A stretch of 64,000 nt of DNA from Planctomycetota bacterium (GTDB taxonomy: Bacteria; Planctomycetota; Planctomycetia; Pirellulales; Lacipirellulaceae): NCBI GenBank assembly GCA_024278955.1, contig JAJRSE010000002.1:1-64000 (forward strand), given 5' to 3'. Position 1 is the stretch's first letter. Each line of letters begins with the position of its first letter. Under the pieces are notes generated by a model. It worked only from the letters and a program-made list of their open reading frames with translations. It did not search any database and had not been told where the DNA came from. The translations under genes were made by a program, and so were the position numbers. This document shows, piece after piece, positions 44,747 to 54,297 of this stretch.

Positions 44747-44914
44747 GTTATCTCCCGTGCGTCGCGTACATTCGGCTTACTACATCGTATCTTGCCTGAG
44801 CTACAGGTTTCTTTGTGTACTCGTCGATAGTGTTTATGCAGCACCCACTGTTGAGGCTGACTCCCTACCGAGTCGCCTCGCCCTCCCTCCTTATACCGCG
44901 GGTAACAAAAGATC

Positions 44915-45772
44915 ATGGCAACCAAGACTCTAACCAAGCCCAAGAAAAGTTCTGCGGTCCAGACTCCGCTTGAAACTTATCTCCGGGAGATCAACGAAAC
45001 CGCGCTCCTCAACGCCGACGAAGAAAAAGACTTGGCACGTCGTATCGGAAAAGGCGATTCCATGGCTCGCGATCGAATGGTCAGAGCCAATCTCCGCCTG
45101 GTCGTCAACATTGCTCGTGGGTACTCAGGAAAAGGCCTTAGTCTGCAAGACCTAATTGAAGAAGGCAATTTGGGTCTGCTCCGGGCAGTCGAAGGATTCG
45201 ATCCAGAAATGGGCACGCGTTTTAGCACCTATGCAAGTTATTGGATCAAGCAGTCGATCAAACGGGCTCTGATCAACACGGGCAAGACCATCCGCATCCC
45301 AGCCTACATGGTCGAGCTACTCTCGAAGTGGCGTCGCGCGACGGCGCGGCTTACCGAAGAACTCGATCGCAGTCCGACCGCAGAAGAAGTGGCACGCGTA
45401 CTCGGCCTGCCCAAGAAAAAGCTGCCGATCATCAAGAAGGCAATCAAAATCTATAACGCCACTCCCCAGACCGACCAAACCGAGTCGGGCTGGACCCTTG
45501 GCGATATGGTTATGGACGAGCGGCAACAAAGCCCCGACGATGCGTTGGTCGAAAGCGATAGTCTTCGCCATGTGATGGAAATGCTAAAAACCATGGACGA
45601 ACGAGAGGCGACCGTGCTCCGGATGCGGTTCGGTCTCGACCAGCACGAACCACGCACGCTCAAAGAGATCGGCGAGCAACTCGGCCTCACTCGCGAACGA
45701 GTCCGTCAAATCGAAACCGAGGCCCTAGGGAAAATGGCTGAAAGTATGGAAGACCCCCGCGATCGGGTTTAG
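44915..45772 (+). CDS. Sigma-70 family RNA polymerase sigma factor (primary type, short)
   Basis: A group 1/2 sigma factor of 285 residues without region 1.1. Region 1.2 (TPLETYLREINETALL) is followed by region 2 (ANLRLVVNIARGYSGKGLSLQDLIEEGNLGL; -10 recognition RFSTYASYWIKQSIKRALI), region 3 (YMVELLSKWRRATARLTEEL) and region 4 (ATVLRMRFGLDQHEPRTLKE with the helix-turn-helix LTRERVRQIETEALGKM). It may be the housekeeping factor in this group or a second, stress-type factor such as RpoS-like; sequence alone does not decide. It has its own promoter region after the rpsA terminator. Confidence 0.92.
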   Translation: MATKTLTKPKKSSAVQTPLETYLREINETALLNADEEKDLARRIGKGDSMARDRMVRANLRLVVNIARGYSGKGLSLQDLIEEGNLGLLRAVEGFDPEMGTRFSTYASYWIKQSIKRALINTGKTIRIPAYMVELLSKWRRATARLTEELDRSPTAEEVARVLGLPKKKLPIIKKAIKIYNATPQTDQTESGWTLGDMVMDERQQSPDDALVESDSLRHVMEMLKTMDEREATVLRMRFGLDQHEPRTLKEIGEQLGLTRERVRQIETEALGKMAESMEDPRDRV

Positions 45773-45840
45773 AGGAAGGTTGAAATACTCGACTCGCCGG
45801 CATGCTCCGAAGGCCTGGGGATAGTACTTTCAGGGTTTCC

Positions 45841-45870
45841 TTGAACTTCGCGTGCTGGTCTGCCTAAAAT
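45841..45870 (+). promoter_or_regulatory. Candidate promoter of the small secreted protein gene
   Basis: TTGAAC (45841-45846) and TAAAAT (45865-45870) are 18 bases apart, with 5 of 6 matches in the -10. It lies about 48 bases before the ATG at 45918. Confidence 0.5.
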
Positions 45871-45917
45871 AGAGGAAAGCAGTAAGCAAACTTTCCTCCT
45901 CTTCTTAGGCGATTGAA

Positions 45918-46262
45918 ATGGGGTTCACCATGCGTTTACTCGGCATCGCGGCGCTAATCGTGTGTAGCTATGTTACGCAAACGAAGGCAAACGAAGGGCC
46001 TGTCTATCAACGCCATCGCGGCTCTGCCGCCTACGGCTACCCATCAGGCAATGGGCACTCTTGGAACCCTTCTGGCTCTCCCTACGGATTCCAGGGGCTC
46101 TATGGGTTTCAGGGATTCTATCAACAGCCTATAGCAGGCTCCTGGTTCGAAAGGCCTTATCCACAACATTTAGACTACCACCGTCTACGCCACCGCTCGC
46201 CGCCGCCAGCACAGGATTGTCCTTGTGCCGAAAACCCAGCACCCACGCCTTCTGCACCGTAA
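45918..46262 (+). CDS. Small secreted Gly/Tyr/Pro-rich protein
   Basis: A 114-residue protein with a signal peptide (MRLLGIAALIVCSYVTQTKA) and a short mature part rich in Gly, Tyr, Phe, Ser and Pro, with the local repeat YGFQGLYGFQGFY and a C-terminal DCPCAENPAPTPSAP. Start either ATG 45918 or 45930. A promoter-like pair lies upstream. Low-complexity composition suggests a surface or matrix-associated role; function unknown. It converges on bamA with three bases between the stops. Confidence 0.6.
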   Translation: MGFTMRLLGIAALIVCSYVTQTKANEGPVYQRHRGSAAYGYPSGNGHSWNPSGSPYGFQGLYGFQGFYQQPIAGSWFERPYPQHLDYHRLRHRSPPPAQDCPCAENPAPTPSAP

Positions 46263-46265
46263 GGC

Positions 46266-49200
46266 CTATCGGGTAAACCCTAGGCTAAAGCTAAAGACTT
46301 GGCGATCGTCGGTATCAGCATGATTCACCGCCCAAGCAAAGTCTAGCGCAATCGGCGCTGGGCCCATCGCAGGCACAGTCACCCGAAGCCCGACACCTGG
46401 GGCGACGCGAAAGTCGTTGATCTCGACTCGTCTCTCAACCGTTCCAAAGTCGCAGAACACCACGCCGTGTAACATTTCGTCTGCAGTAATCGGGAACAGA
46501 TACTGTACCGAGTTGATCCATTGAAATTCGCCACCAATCTCTGCAAGCGTGGCCGCATCTACCGGCGAGGCCCCTCGGAAGTCAAAGCCTCGGAGAGAAG
46601 AGTACCCGCCCGCAAAATAGTGTTCGTAGATCGGTGTTTGAGTTCCCGAGTAGGCGATATTCGACGAAGCGCTCAGCACGTGTCGCCCCGAGTGGTCAGG
46701 GCGTTCGCGTAAAAGAAAATAGCGCCGGTAATCTGCTGCGACTCGTGGGTAGTCAAAAGTTCCGATCACTTGCTCGCCAGAAAGCTCCAAGTAATGTCCC
46801 TGGGTTGGGAGGAAAGCGCTGTCACGAGTGTCATTGACCACGGTTAGCTTGAATCCGTGTAGAGAATTACTCCCAAGAGCGTCGTCAATATCAGGAACAA
46901 GCCCTGCAAGGGGAGCGTTGTTTATTCTTACGCTCTCGCCACGGTAGGAAATATTTGCCGACAAATCGCGTTCTACCCATTGGTATCCCAAGGAAACACG
47001 ACCGCCCAGCCGCGCTTCGTCCCAGTCGCGAAAACGTCGGTCGAAGAACGAGCCGCTCAGCCCGAAACTAATCGGGCTGTCGAAAAGATAGGGCTCCTGG
47101 AAACTCATGAGGTATCGATTTACTTGACTACCAGGCGAAGCATCGATCCGAAAACGCTGTCCGGCACCGCGGAAGGCCGTACCACTCCGCACATCCTCCC
47201 AGCTACGCGGCGGACGGCGCCAGTCGAAGTTTCTCTCGTCTAACGAAATATTTCCCACGATTCCCGCATCCGAATTCACCCCCGCACCAATCATCAGGCG
47301 GCCAGTCTGAGTTTCTTGACCTTCAAAAAAGATATCGACCGTCTGCTGAGGGTACGGTTGCCCGGGCAAGCCAAACTGCCCCTCGGGGAATACCTGGTAA
47401 CCAGGGACGGGGTTCGCCGAAAAGCCTACCGTAGGACCGTACGAACCAGCGGGCGGAGGAATCAATTCAGAATATTGAACTTGCTGCGCACCCTGAGTAC
47501 CCGCGGGCACAGCCACAGGTTTCGCCGAAGGGCCTGTTGCTCCGACCGTCCGCCCTCCGTATTGAGGCAATGCGGCATAAGCCGAATTCACCTGTCCGTT
47601 TGGGCTTTGTCCACGAATTTTTTGATAAGGATTGGTTGCACGTCGCGATGCTCCAGGCACCCACCAAGCCGAGTTGCCAGAGGCAGGCGGTTGGGGGCTT
47701 TGCCCACGAATCACGATATTGCTTGGTTTTTCCTCTGCGGTCGAAATCTGAACCTGTTTAGTTTCTTGTACGGCACCGGGCTCAACCGTTTCGCCATTCA
47801 GCCATCGGTCATAGTGCTCCAAATCGTCAAATTCCGCATGCACGTCGACCGTGAGTTTTTGAAGAGGTCGCTTGGCAGAATAACGAATCGGGACTGCTTT
47901 CGCAGGTGGCGGCAAGACTCGCGGCCCCACATTCTCGGGACTTTGTCCCCGCATTCCCGACCTTCGAGAATTCGGACTTGGAGTCGGAGAAGGCGACTTT
48001 CGCGAAGAACCACGCGTTCGTGGTCGGTTTGCAACTTGCTGCTCTGAGCCATCAGGAATTCGATAGGTAATTTTCGGTCGCGTGTTGCTTGCCGGATCCG
48101 AATGGAACAAGCTACTGGCCTGCAATCGGCGTTCGCTTGCTTTCAGCTCGCGGATGTCCATGATGTCGCCAGGACGAAGCGTCATTCGATTCAGTGCCGT
48201 CTGCACGCGGGTATGCGGATTGTCGCCGCTGATATGTACGAAAATCCGGCCCACGCGAAATTGTTCGCCTTCGTCGAGATGATAGATCAGATCCAACTGT
48301 CCCGGCTCTTCCAGAAAAACCGTCTCGGGGCGAATGTCGGCAAACACGTATCCATGGCTACCGTAAAGTTCCTGGAGCCATAACGTATCTTTCCGAACCT
48401 TCGACTGCTCGAACGGTTGCCCGGCAATAAGCTTGGCAGCTCCAGCCAAGGCTTCCGGCTCAAATTTCGTGTTGCCAAGAAATTTAACGCTCCGAATCTC
48501 GTAGCGAAGGCCCTCCGAGATCACAAACGTGAGATCAACCCAATTGCCCTTCTCGTTGTAATCGAGCTTACGGCTCACCTTGGCCTGGAAATAACCAAAC
48601 GAACGGTAGTACGCCGTCAGTTGGTCTACATCGGTATCGATTTGCTCGCGGTTGACATATCCTTTGAAGACCTTCAAAACAGGCGGCTTCGATTTGATTA
48701 GCGTTTTGAGCCGGCCATCGCTTACAAATTCGTTGCCAACAAAAGAAACTTTCCAAATTTTTTGCGCCTTGCCTTCGTTGATCAGGTAAACAATCCCTTG
48801 ATCCCTCGGCTTGGTCCCTTCGAGAATAGTTACTTGAACATTGTTGTAGCCTTTGCCTTGATAGAACTCACGAATCTTACGGCGACCTTCCTCGACTGCA
48901 TAAGGGTCCACGGCCCCGCCCGCCTTGAGCGAAGTTTCTTTCGTAAGCTTCTTATCCGAGACTTCCACATTCCCCAGGTACGTGACATAGCGAATCGTCG
49001 GACGCTCGACGACTTGAAAAATAACAATCCGCCCCTGAGGCGTCTTCTCGTAGAGCGGCTTCACATCGATAAACCATCCTAAGTTGGCCAACTGCCGAAC
49101 ATCGCGCTGCACAACCGATCGATCAAAAGGCCGCCCAATTCGTGTACTAAGATGTCCTGCCACTTTTGAAGCGGGAATACTATCGTTACCTAGAATTCGG

Positions 49201-49394
49201 ATCTCGATAACATTCTCAGCACTCGGAGTAACTTCCTCTGCCGACGGAGCATCCCATGCCGGAGGCGTAGGCAACGTTTCAGCTGCTTCGACACGAAGCT
49301 CTAAGGGAGTTTCACAGCAAACGAACATGGCCAACAAGGCGATCGCGCAAGTTGAAATCCTCGTTCGTTGAGGTGATAGATCAAGGAAAAACAT
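46266..49394 (-). CDS. bamA: Outer-membrane assembly factor BamA with a long linker
   Basis: Inserts beta-barrel proteins into the outer membrane. A 1042-residue protein against the usual ~800. A signal peptide (ISTCAIALLAMFVCCETPLEL) is followed by about five POTRA domains: for example NVIEIRILGNDSIPASKVAG (P1), FVGNEFVSDGRLKTLIKSKP (P3) and VKFLGNTKFEPEALAGAA (P4). Residues about 455-700 are a Pro/Ser/Gln/Arg-rich linker with three copies of RGQSP. The barrel covers about 700-1042, with NDTRDSAFLPTQGHYLELSG, the lid motif FAGGYSSLRGFDFRGASP and a terminal GVVFCDFGTVERRVEIND...FSFSLGFTR region. The start ATG is at 49392-49394. No skp/lpx genes follow in the window. Confidence 0.92.
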   Translation of the reverse strand: MFFLDLSPQRTRISTCAIALLAMFVCCETPLELRVEAAETLPTPPAWDAPSAEEVTPSAENVIEIRILGNDSIPASKVAGHLSTRIGRPFDRSVVQRDVRQLANLGWFIDVKPLYEKTPQGRIVIFQVVERPTIRYVTYLGNVEVSDKKLTKETSLKAGGAVDPYAVEEGRRKIREFYQGKGYNNVQVTILEGTKPRDQGIVYLINEGKAQKIWKVSFVGNEFVSDGRLKTLIKSKPPVLKVFKGYVNREQIDTDVDQLTAYYRSFGYFQAKVSRKLDYNEKGNWVDLTFVISEGLRYEIRSVKFLGNTKFEPEALAGAAKLIAGQPFEQSKVRKDTLWLQELYGSHGYVFADIRPETVFLEEPGQLDLIYHLDEGEQFRVGRIFVHISGDNPHTRVQTALNRMTLRPGDIMDIRELKASERRLQASSLFHSDPASNTRPKITYRIPDGSEQQVANRPRTRGSSRKSPSPTPSPNSRRSGMRGQSPENVGPRVLPPPAKAVPIRYSAKRPLQKLTVDVHAEFDDLEHYDRWLNGETVEPGAVQETKQVQISTAEEKPSNIVIRGQSPQPPASGNSAWWVPGASRRATNPYQKIRGQSPNGQVNSAYAALPQYGGRTVGATGPSAKPVAVPAGTQGAQQVQYSELIPPPAGSYGPTVGFSANPVPGYQVFPEGQFGLPGQPYPQQTVDIFFEGQETQTGRLMIGAGVNSDAGIVGNISLDERNFDWRRPPRSWEDVRSGTAFRGAGQRFRIDASPGSQVNRYLMSFQEPYLFDSPISFGLSGSFFDRRFRDWDEARLGGRVSLGYQWVERDLSANISYRGESVRINNAPLAGLVPDIDDALGSNSLHGFKLTVVNDTRDSAFLPTQGHYLELSGEQVIGTFDYPRVAADYRRYFLLRERPDHSGRHVLSASSNIAYSGTQTPIYEHYFAGGYSSLRGFDFRGASPVDAATLAEIGGEFQWINSVQYLFPITADEMLHGVVFCDFGTVERRVEINDFRVAPGVGLRVTVPAMGPAPIALDFAWAVNHADTDDRQVFSFSLGFTR

Positions 49395-49975
49395 AAGCGG
49401 GCTATCGCTGAAGTAGTAGGAAGAAAAGCTTGCTCTAGTGGAAACGTGACGCCACAAACCGGCGCAGTACCTCCGCCGAAAAGTCCGAGGAGAAATAGCC
49501 GATTGGCCCTACCCCGACAAGGCGAATTCCAAAATCATCGCAGAATGCTAGCGGAAATTGAAAGAATCGAGTGCTAGTGCTTTGACAACTCTTGGAATTG
49601 GGGTGCTGGCTGACAGAAGTTGTTATCCAGCAGGTTGTTCTGACAGCCAGCATCCCAGATTTTAGTTATGACAAAGCAGTCGGCTTTGAACAATTAGCGG
49701 AGAATTGCCTCATCTGCCTCTATCAAGAGGACAAAGTGCAGCGGACAAAAGTGGAACGGAGCCAAGCTGTTGCAAATGGATTCGAGCAAGCAACACCGGG
49801 CCGATTGCGCACATCGTGGGCGAGGCACCAGTCGAGAACGAGGCAGCTAGATTGAACAAAGCTTCCTCGGAGTGATTGGAAAGATGCAATCACGAGGTTA
49901 GTGGCCCGTAGTATTTGGCGACCTAAAAAACGATTCCGCAGCTGAGAGAGCCGTTTAATTTGACATTAGCAGCGA
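49395..49975. other. Intergenic region upstream of bamA
   Basis: 581 bases with no supported gene. It contains an inverted repeat at 49601-49656 about 200 bases upstream of the bamA start. Short open frames here have neither start signals nor recognisable products. Confidence 0.45.
49601..49656. repeat. Inverted repeat upstream of bamA
   Basis: GGGTGCTGGCTGACAGAA (49601-49618) and TTCTGACAGCCAGCATCCC (49638-49656) form a near-perfect stem, with one mismatch and one bulge, around a 19-base loop. It could be a repeat element or part of the bamA leader. Confidence 0.5.
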
Positions 49976-50860
49976 CTAGTTCCGATGTCGTCGAGCCAAA
50001 ATCAGGAGTCCCATCAGGCTGAGCCCGGCGAGTGTGGTTGGCTCGGGGATGTTCGTCGTAACCGTAAAACCATCAAAATCTTTCTTTCTGATAAAAGCAC
50101 TGCCACCGCCGGTAGAGGCGGCAGTTAGCGTATTATCTAACGTCACATTGACCTTTGTCACGCCAAAATCGTAGTCGACGCCTAGAACGAGACCTTGCAA
50201 CGCGAGTTCCGCATCGATATCGACCAGCACGGTGCCTGTCCATAGCTCGTTGATGCCCGGAGCGCCATCAACGCCGACCTGGAAGTCGCCGTTGGAGGGC
50301 GCGAACACCATGGTTGCGTTAATATTCACAGGTGGACCAACAAGAGGTGTCCCGTCAAGTTCCACGACCTCGACGAAGAAGTTTGCAGAAACACTTGCAA
50401 AGGCTTGGTCTGGGGAGAAAGCGAACAGCGTGGTGTCGCCAGCTTCGCTGAACTGCACACTGTTAATCACATTGCTCCCAAGAGCCTGGATCATGAAGCT
50501 AAGCTGGCTGTCGACAACCACACTTGTATTGCTATTGGCGGGGACATTAGCCTCGAAGTTCTGAGGATTGAAATCGAGCGAGTCTCCGGTGATAGAAGTC
50601 GGAGCCCCAAAACGCTCCTCGGTGGCATTATTCGATTCCGAAACCCCGCCATACCAGACAGTAGCACCGGTCCATCCGGTCATCCCGCCTGGCCCTAGGT
50701 CGGGTCCCGCGTAGTTGATAATCCCAGCGTGGGAGATAGGCAAAGAAGTCAACAGCGTGAAAGACAGCGCTGCGAAAGCCAATAAGAAAGCAGACTTGTA
50801 GGTTCTTAACACTAGCGACCTCCCAATAAATATCGAATCACGGTGCGGAAATAAGTTCAA
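49976..50860 (-). CDS. PEP-CTERM sorting domain protein
   Basis: A 294-residue secreted protein. The N-terminus has a hydrophobic signal segment (SAFLLAFAALSFTLLTSLPI then SHA). The mature domain is beta-rich and Asn/Gly/Thr-rich, with no enzyme motif (STSVVVDSQLSF-like strands). The C-terminus is a clear PEP-CTERM signal: IPEPTTLAGLSLMGLLILARRH, that is a PEP motif, a membrane helix and a basic tail. Such proteins are processed by an exosortase, which is not in this window. The start could be the ATG at 50858-50860 or a later codon nearer the signal peptide. Confidence 0.85.
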   Translation of the reverse strand: MNLFPHRDSIFIGRSLVLRTYKSAFLLAFAALSFTLLTSLPISHAGIINYAGPDLGPGGMTGWTGATVWYGGVSESNNATEERFGAPTSITGDSLDFNPQNFEANVPANSNTSVVVDSQLSFMIQALGSNVINSVQFSEAGDTTLFAFSPDQAFASVSANFFVEVVELDGTPLVGPPVNINATMVFAPSNGDFQVGVDGAPGINELWTGTVLVDIDAELALQGLVLGVDYDFGVTKVNVTLDNTLTAASTGGGSAFIRKKDFDGFTVTTNIPEPTTLAGLSLMGLLILARRHRN

Positions 50861-51098
50861 GTCAGAAGCCCACTTCCGGCCTCAGGAGCACTAGGATCCC
50901 AAACCAGAGCGAGCCGCATATCTGCAACCCAGATACCCCTGATTCTACAAGCCAATGTGGCAAGCACAAGGTTTTTGCAAGGAAAAGCTGGCCGGGAATT
51001 CAAAATTAAAAAGGTGGTTGGCCGCAAGCGGATGACCGCAATTTTACCATTAACCGCCGTTTTCCGATTGCGGGTTTTGTACCCAAGTCTTTTCATAG

Positions 51099-52385
51099 CT
51101 AGTATTTAGCTGATTTTTTGTCGGCAGGCCGAATGTGTCCCTCGCTTGCCTCTCCGGCCACAATATCAACAAGTTCGCCAATGTCTGCCGTGGTATTTGA
51201 GAGCTCCACTGGGGTGTATCGGCAAGAAGTGCCTACCGAAAAACCTGGTCGATTTTCCAGCCGCGACTCCACAAGCACTCGTAGTTGCTTGCCGATCAGG
51301 CTCTGGAAGTATTCGGCTTGCAGCTCCGATTCGAGGGCCGAAAGCTCGCGTCCTCGTTCTTGCTTCACTTTCTTGGGCAGTTGATGTGGCATGTCTGCCG
51401 CGGGTGTGCCACGTCGGGCACTGAACGGAAAGATGTGGATTTTTGAAAAACCGACCTGGCGCGCGACATCGCAGGTTTCGGAAAACTCGGCATCGGTCTC
51501 TCCTGGGAAGCCTACGATGATGTCGGTGGTGATTGCTGGCAGGTCAAGTTTTTCTTTAAGCATCTCGCAGCGATCGATGAACCGACGACTACCCCAGCGG
51601 CGGCGCATTCGCCGCAGCACGCTATCGCTGCCGCTTTGCATTGAAATGTGCAAGTGGGGGCAGACTCGGTCGCCATGGTCTTGCATCACTTCGATCAGGT
51701 CGCGGGTTACCTCGGTGGCTTCGATGCTAGAAAGTCGTACACGAAAATCACCTGGCAAGGCGGCTATGGCTTGTATCAAGTGAGACAGCCGGGTCCACTC
51801 GGTTTTTGGCAAGTTACGATTCCAATCGACACCATAGTGTCCGAGGTGAATCCCGGTAAGCACAACTTCGCGGTAGCCGTTGTCGACCAGTCGTCGCACT
51901 TCGTCAAGAATGTGTTGCATCGGTCGGCTGGTGAGTTGTGGCCGCACGTGAGGAATGATGCAGAAGCTACAACGAAGCATGCAGCCGTCTTGTACTTTGA
52001 CATAGGCTCGGTGTCGACGCCCAAAGCCTGAGATCCCAGTCGGCACGTCGGTCACGCCGAACCGTCCGAGCAGGTCGGGCAGCTCGCGTTTGTCGGTCAG
52101 CACCTCGGTGACGTTCGGCAGCGCAGCAACTTCCTCGGGTGCTCGCGTTGCATAGCAGCCCATGACCACGATTTTGCTGGATGGGTTTTCGCGGGAGAGG
52201 CGGCGGATAATCTGGCGGCTTTTTGAATCGCCTTCCGAGGTCACGGTACACGTGTTGACGATGCAAAGATCGGCCGGAGTTTCTTCCGTTGCCTCCTCAT
52301 AACCAATCCCAAGCAGTCCTTCGCGGAGGTACTCTGTTTCGTATTGGTTTACTTTGCAGCCAAGAGTTACGGTTTTTAGTTTCAT
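51099..52385 (-). CDS. mtaB: tRNA t6A methylthiotransferase MtaB
   Basis: A radical SAM enzyme that adds a methylthio group to t6A37 of certain tRNAs, giving ms2t6A. The 428-residue product starts MKLKTVTLGCKVNQYETEYL; the UPF0004 domain supplies cysteines for one cluster (GCKVNQ, NTCTVTSEGD, GCYA), and the radical SAM cluster motif is CMLRCSFC. Further marks are GFPGETDAEF and a C-terminal TRAM-like segment. The first-motif GCKVNQ (rather than GCQMN) points to MtaB, not MiaB or RimO. Confidence 0.92.
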   Translation of the reverse strand: MKLKTVTLGCKVNQYETEYLREGLLGIGYEEATEETPADLCIVNTCTVTSEGDSKSRQIIRRLSRENPSSKIVVMGCYATRAPEEVAALPNVTEVLTDKRELPDLLGRFGVTDVPTGISGFGRRHRAYVKVQDGCMLRCSFCIIPHVRPQLTSRPMQHILDEVRRLVDNGYREVVLTGIHLGHYGVDWNRNLPKTEWTRLSHLIQAIAALPGDFRVRLSSIEATEVTRDLIEVMQDHGDRVCPHLHISMQSGSDSVLRRMRRRWGSRRFIDRCEMLKEKLDLPAITTDIIVGFPGETDAEFSETCDVARQVGFSKIHIFPFSARRGTPAADMPHQLPKKVKQERGRELSALESELQAEYFQSLIGKQLRVLVESRLENRPGFSVGTSCRYTPVELSNTTADIGELVDIVAGEASEGHIRPADKKSAKY

Positions 52386-52558
52386 CAGGCAAATGGGGGA
52401 AGCAAGGGGATCGCCGAGAGGGAAAGAACCGATTCTAGTGCCTCACGCGGCGTTCAGCGAGGTGGTTTGTTTACGAGAATACCGGTTCGTTGGCCGAAGT
52501 GCCTCACTCGATCGATAGCAAATGTGCTGTATTTCACCCCCCGAGGGCTGAGACAAAG

Positions 52559-52602
52559 CTAGGCTTTATCAGAAAATACGTTTGTAGCCTGATAAAGCCT
52601 AG
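52559..52602. repeat. Inverted repeat upstream of the transglutaminase gene
   Basis: CTAGGCTTTATCAG (52559-52572) and CTGATAAAGCCTAG (52589-52602) are perfect 14-bp arms with a 16-base loop, ending 34 bases before the ATG at 52637. It could be an operator, an attenuator or a repeat element. No T-run follows. Confidence 0.65.
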
Positions 52603-52636
52603 AATGTAGAAGGACAGTCTCCAGGAGCCTTAGGCA

Positions 52637-53635
52637 ATGAAACCATATTCTCCCACCCTGCGAATCGGACTCCTGGTTCTGGCGTTTGCCGGCGGCCTGG
52701 CCCACACTTCGCAGGCGCAGATCAAACAAGCCGATACCGACTCGGTGATTCGATATGGCGCGACTCAAATCTCGCGATTTCAAGTCGGAGTAACCGCTCG
52801 GGCGAAGCGGAGCGATGCTTACAACATCCTCGCAATCGTCACGGTTCCGCTTGCTTGTGCCGAGCAAGAAGTTGAACTGGAAGAAGAAGATATTACCTCG
52901 CAAGTTGCCGAGCTGGTTTACCGTCCGTTAGGCAAGGGGGCGCGTCAACTGATCGTGAAAATTCCGTTTCTGGCTCACGGCGATCGAGCGCATGCGCTGC
53001 TCACTTTTCAAGTAAGCACTCGGATCGTTTTGCCGCCAGAGAAAACCGACGAACTCATCATTCCGAAGAAACCCGATCGCCCGCTTAAACGGTATCTGGG
53101 CAAGAGCCCGTTTATTCAGACGAGGCACAGCAAGTTTAGGAAAATTTGCGAACAGATCATGGAAAAATTGGAAGACTCGGTCGACGACGCCGAAGCCATT
53201 ACCGATTGGCAACGGGTCGAAGCCATTTATGATTATGTTCAAGACAAAATCAAATATCTGGAAGGCCCCGACAAGTCGGCCTTAGAAACCCTGAAAGACG
53301 GCCAAGGCGATTGCCAAAACATTGGGGCTCTTTTTGTCGCCCTCTGCCGAACCTACAAAGTTCCCGCCCGCATGGTTTGGGTCCACGAACATAGCTATCC
53401 CGAGTTCTGTCTCGAAGACGCGACCGGCAAACAATACTGGTTTCCCTGCGAATCGGCAGGAGACCGTGCCTTTGGAGAGATGCCTCTTGCTCGCACCATT
53501 TTGCAAAAAGGCGACAACTTCAAAATGCCGGAACGACCCCGCAAAGTCCTCCGTTACGCCTCCGACTACGCCATCGCCGAAGGGCGCCCTGGCCTTGCGA
53601 AACCGAGCATTAAATTTGTGCGAAAGCAATTGTAG
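52637..53635 (+). CDS. Secreted transglutaminase-like protein
   Basis: A 332-residue periplasmic or exported protein. A signal peptide (IGLLVLAFAGGLAHTSQAQ) is followed by a beta-rich N-terminal half and a transglutaminase-like papain fold: the catalytic Cys in DGQGDCQNIGALFVALCR (Cys226) and the His region WVHEHSYPEFCLED (His252). In bacteria such domains act mostly as proteases or peptide ligases. The gene starts at the ATG 52637, 34 bases after the inverted repeat. It faces the TlpA-like gene tail-to-tail, with a heptamer repeat in between. Confidence 0.82.
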   Translation: MKPYSPTLRIGLLVLAFAGGLAHTSQAQIKQADTDSVIRYGATQISRFQVGVTARAKRSDAYNILAIVTVPLACAEQEVELEEEDITSQVAELVYRPLGKGARQLIVKIPFLAHGDRAHALLTFQVSTRIVLPPEKTDELIIPKKPDRPLKRYLGKSPFIQTRHSKFRKICEQIMEKLEDSVDDAEAITDWQRVEAIYDYVQDKIKYLEGPDKSALETLKDGQGDCQNIGALFVALCRTYKVPARMVWVHEHSYPEFCLEDATGKQYWFPCESAGDRAFGEMPLARTILQKGDNFKMPERPRKVLRYASDYAIAEGRPGLAKPSIKFVRKQL

Positions 53636-53660
53636 AAAGAGTTGTGAGTTGCCTCGGTTT

Positions 53661-53700
53661 ACTCACGACTCACGACTCACGACTCACGACTCACGACTCA
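53661..53700. repeat. Heptamer tandem array (ACTCACG)n
   Basis: Five complete and one partial copies of ACTCACG. The minus-strand stop codon of the TlpA-like gene (53698-53700) lies in the last unit. The same unit, in the other orientation, is found at 24297-24317, and related words occur at 28694-28706 and in the N-terminus of the 56693-62503 gene. Confidence 0.85.
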
Positions 53701-54264
53701 TAACCCGCGGCTCTCCCTCATCAGTGCTTCGTCTAGCACTTCCGCCAGCTCATCTAAATAATTGCTCGACCAAATTGCCGTTCCGTCCACTCCAAAGACA
53801 ATCAGAGTTGGATAGGACGAAATCCCTAGCATCTCGTGCGTTGGGTACGAGCCATATCCGACCGGCCAATCGAAACCCGGGACGCTGGCGATGAATTGCT
53901 GAACACTTTCTAGATTCGCCGACGTGTCGGTCGTTAGCCCTACGAACTCGACACCAAGCGGGGCGTACTTTTCGTAAAGCTTCGCAAGCTCCGGCATCGC
54001 CGCCCGGCAAGGGGGGCACCCCAAGAACCAGAAATCGACTACCACAATCTTGCCTAGCAACCGTTCACGAGAGACAGGACCGCGAGACAACGGTTCTTCG
54101 GTGTTAAGCCATCCCTCGGCCATCATCTCCGGCAGCGGCATCCCGCCTTCGATCGGGGGCACCGGTGGCCTTCTTGCAGACCAAACCAGCAGCCCTAGCA
54201 AACTTGCCAGCACCAACAACTCGAACCAGTGCGATTTTTTTTGCTGCGAGTTCGTCGATTCCAT
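53698..54264 (-). CDS. Membrane-anchored TlpA/ResA-like thioredoxin
   Basis: A 188-residue protein with one N-terminal membrane anchor (WFELLVLASLLGLLVWSA) and a thioredoxin-like domain facing outward. The active site is FWFLGCPPCRAAMPEL (Cys83, Cys86), and the cis-Pro segment is ISSYPTLIVFG. Probably a periplasmic thiol-disulfide oxidoreductase, perhaps for cytochrome c maturation or envelope protein repair. The C-terminus (MRESRGL) and the stop codon come from the heptamer repeat. Confidence 0.88.
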   Translation of the reverse strand: MESTNSQQKKSHWFELLVLASLLGLLVWSARRPPVPPIEGGMPLPEMMAEGWLNTEEPLSRGPVSRERLLGKIVVVDFWFLGCPPCRAAMPELAKLYEKYAPLGVEFVGLTTDTSANLESVQQFIASVPGFDWPVGYGSYPTHEMLGISSYPTLIVFGVDGTAIWSSNYLDELAEVLDEALMRESRGL

Positions 54265-54297
54265 GACTAGAAGTCCAACTTAATCCGTCAATTCAAG

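Noticed and set aside
53661..53700. Possible CRISPR-like array
   Set aside because: Units are seven bases long with no spacers, and no cas genes are near; it is a simple tandem repeat.
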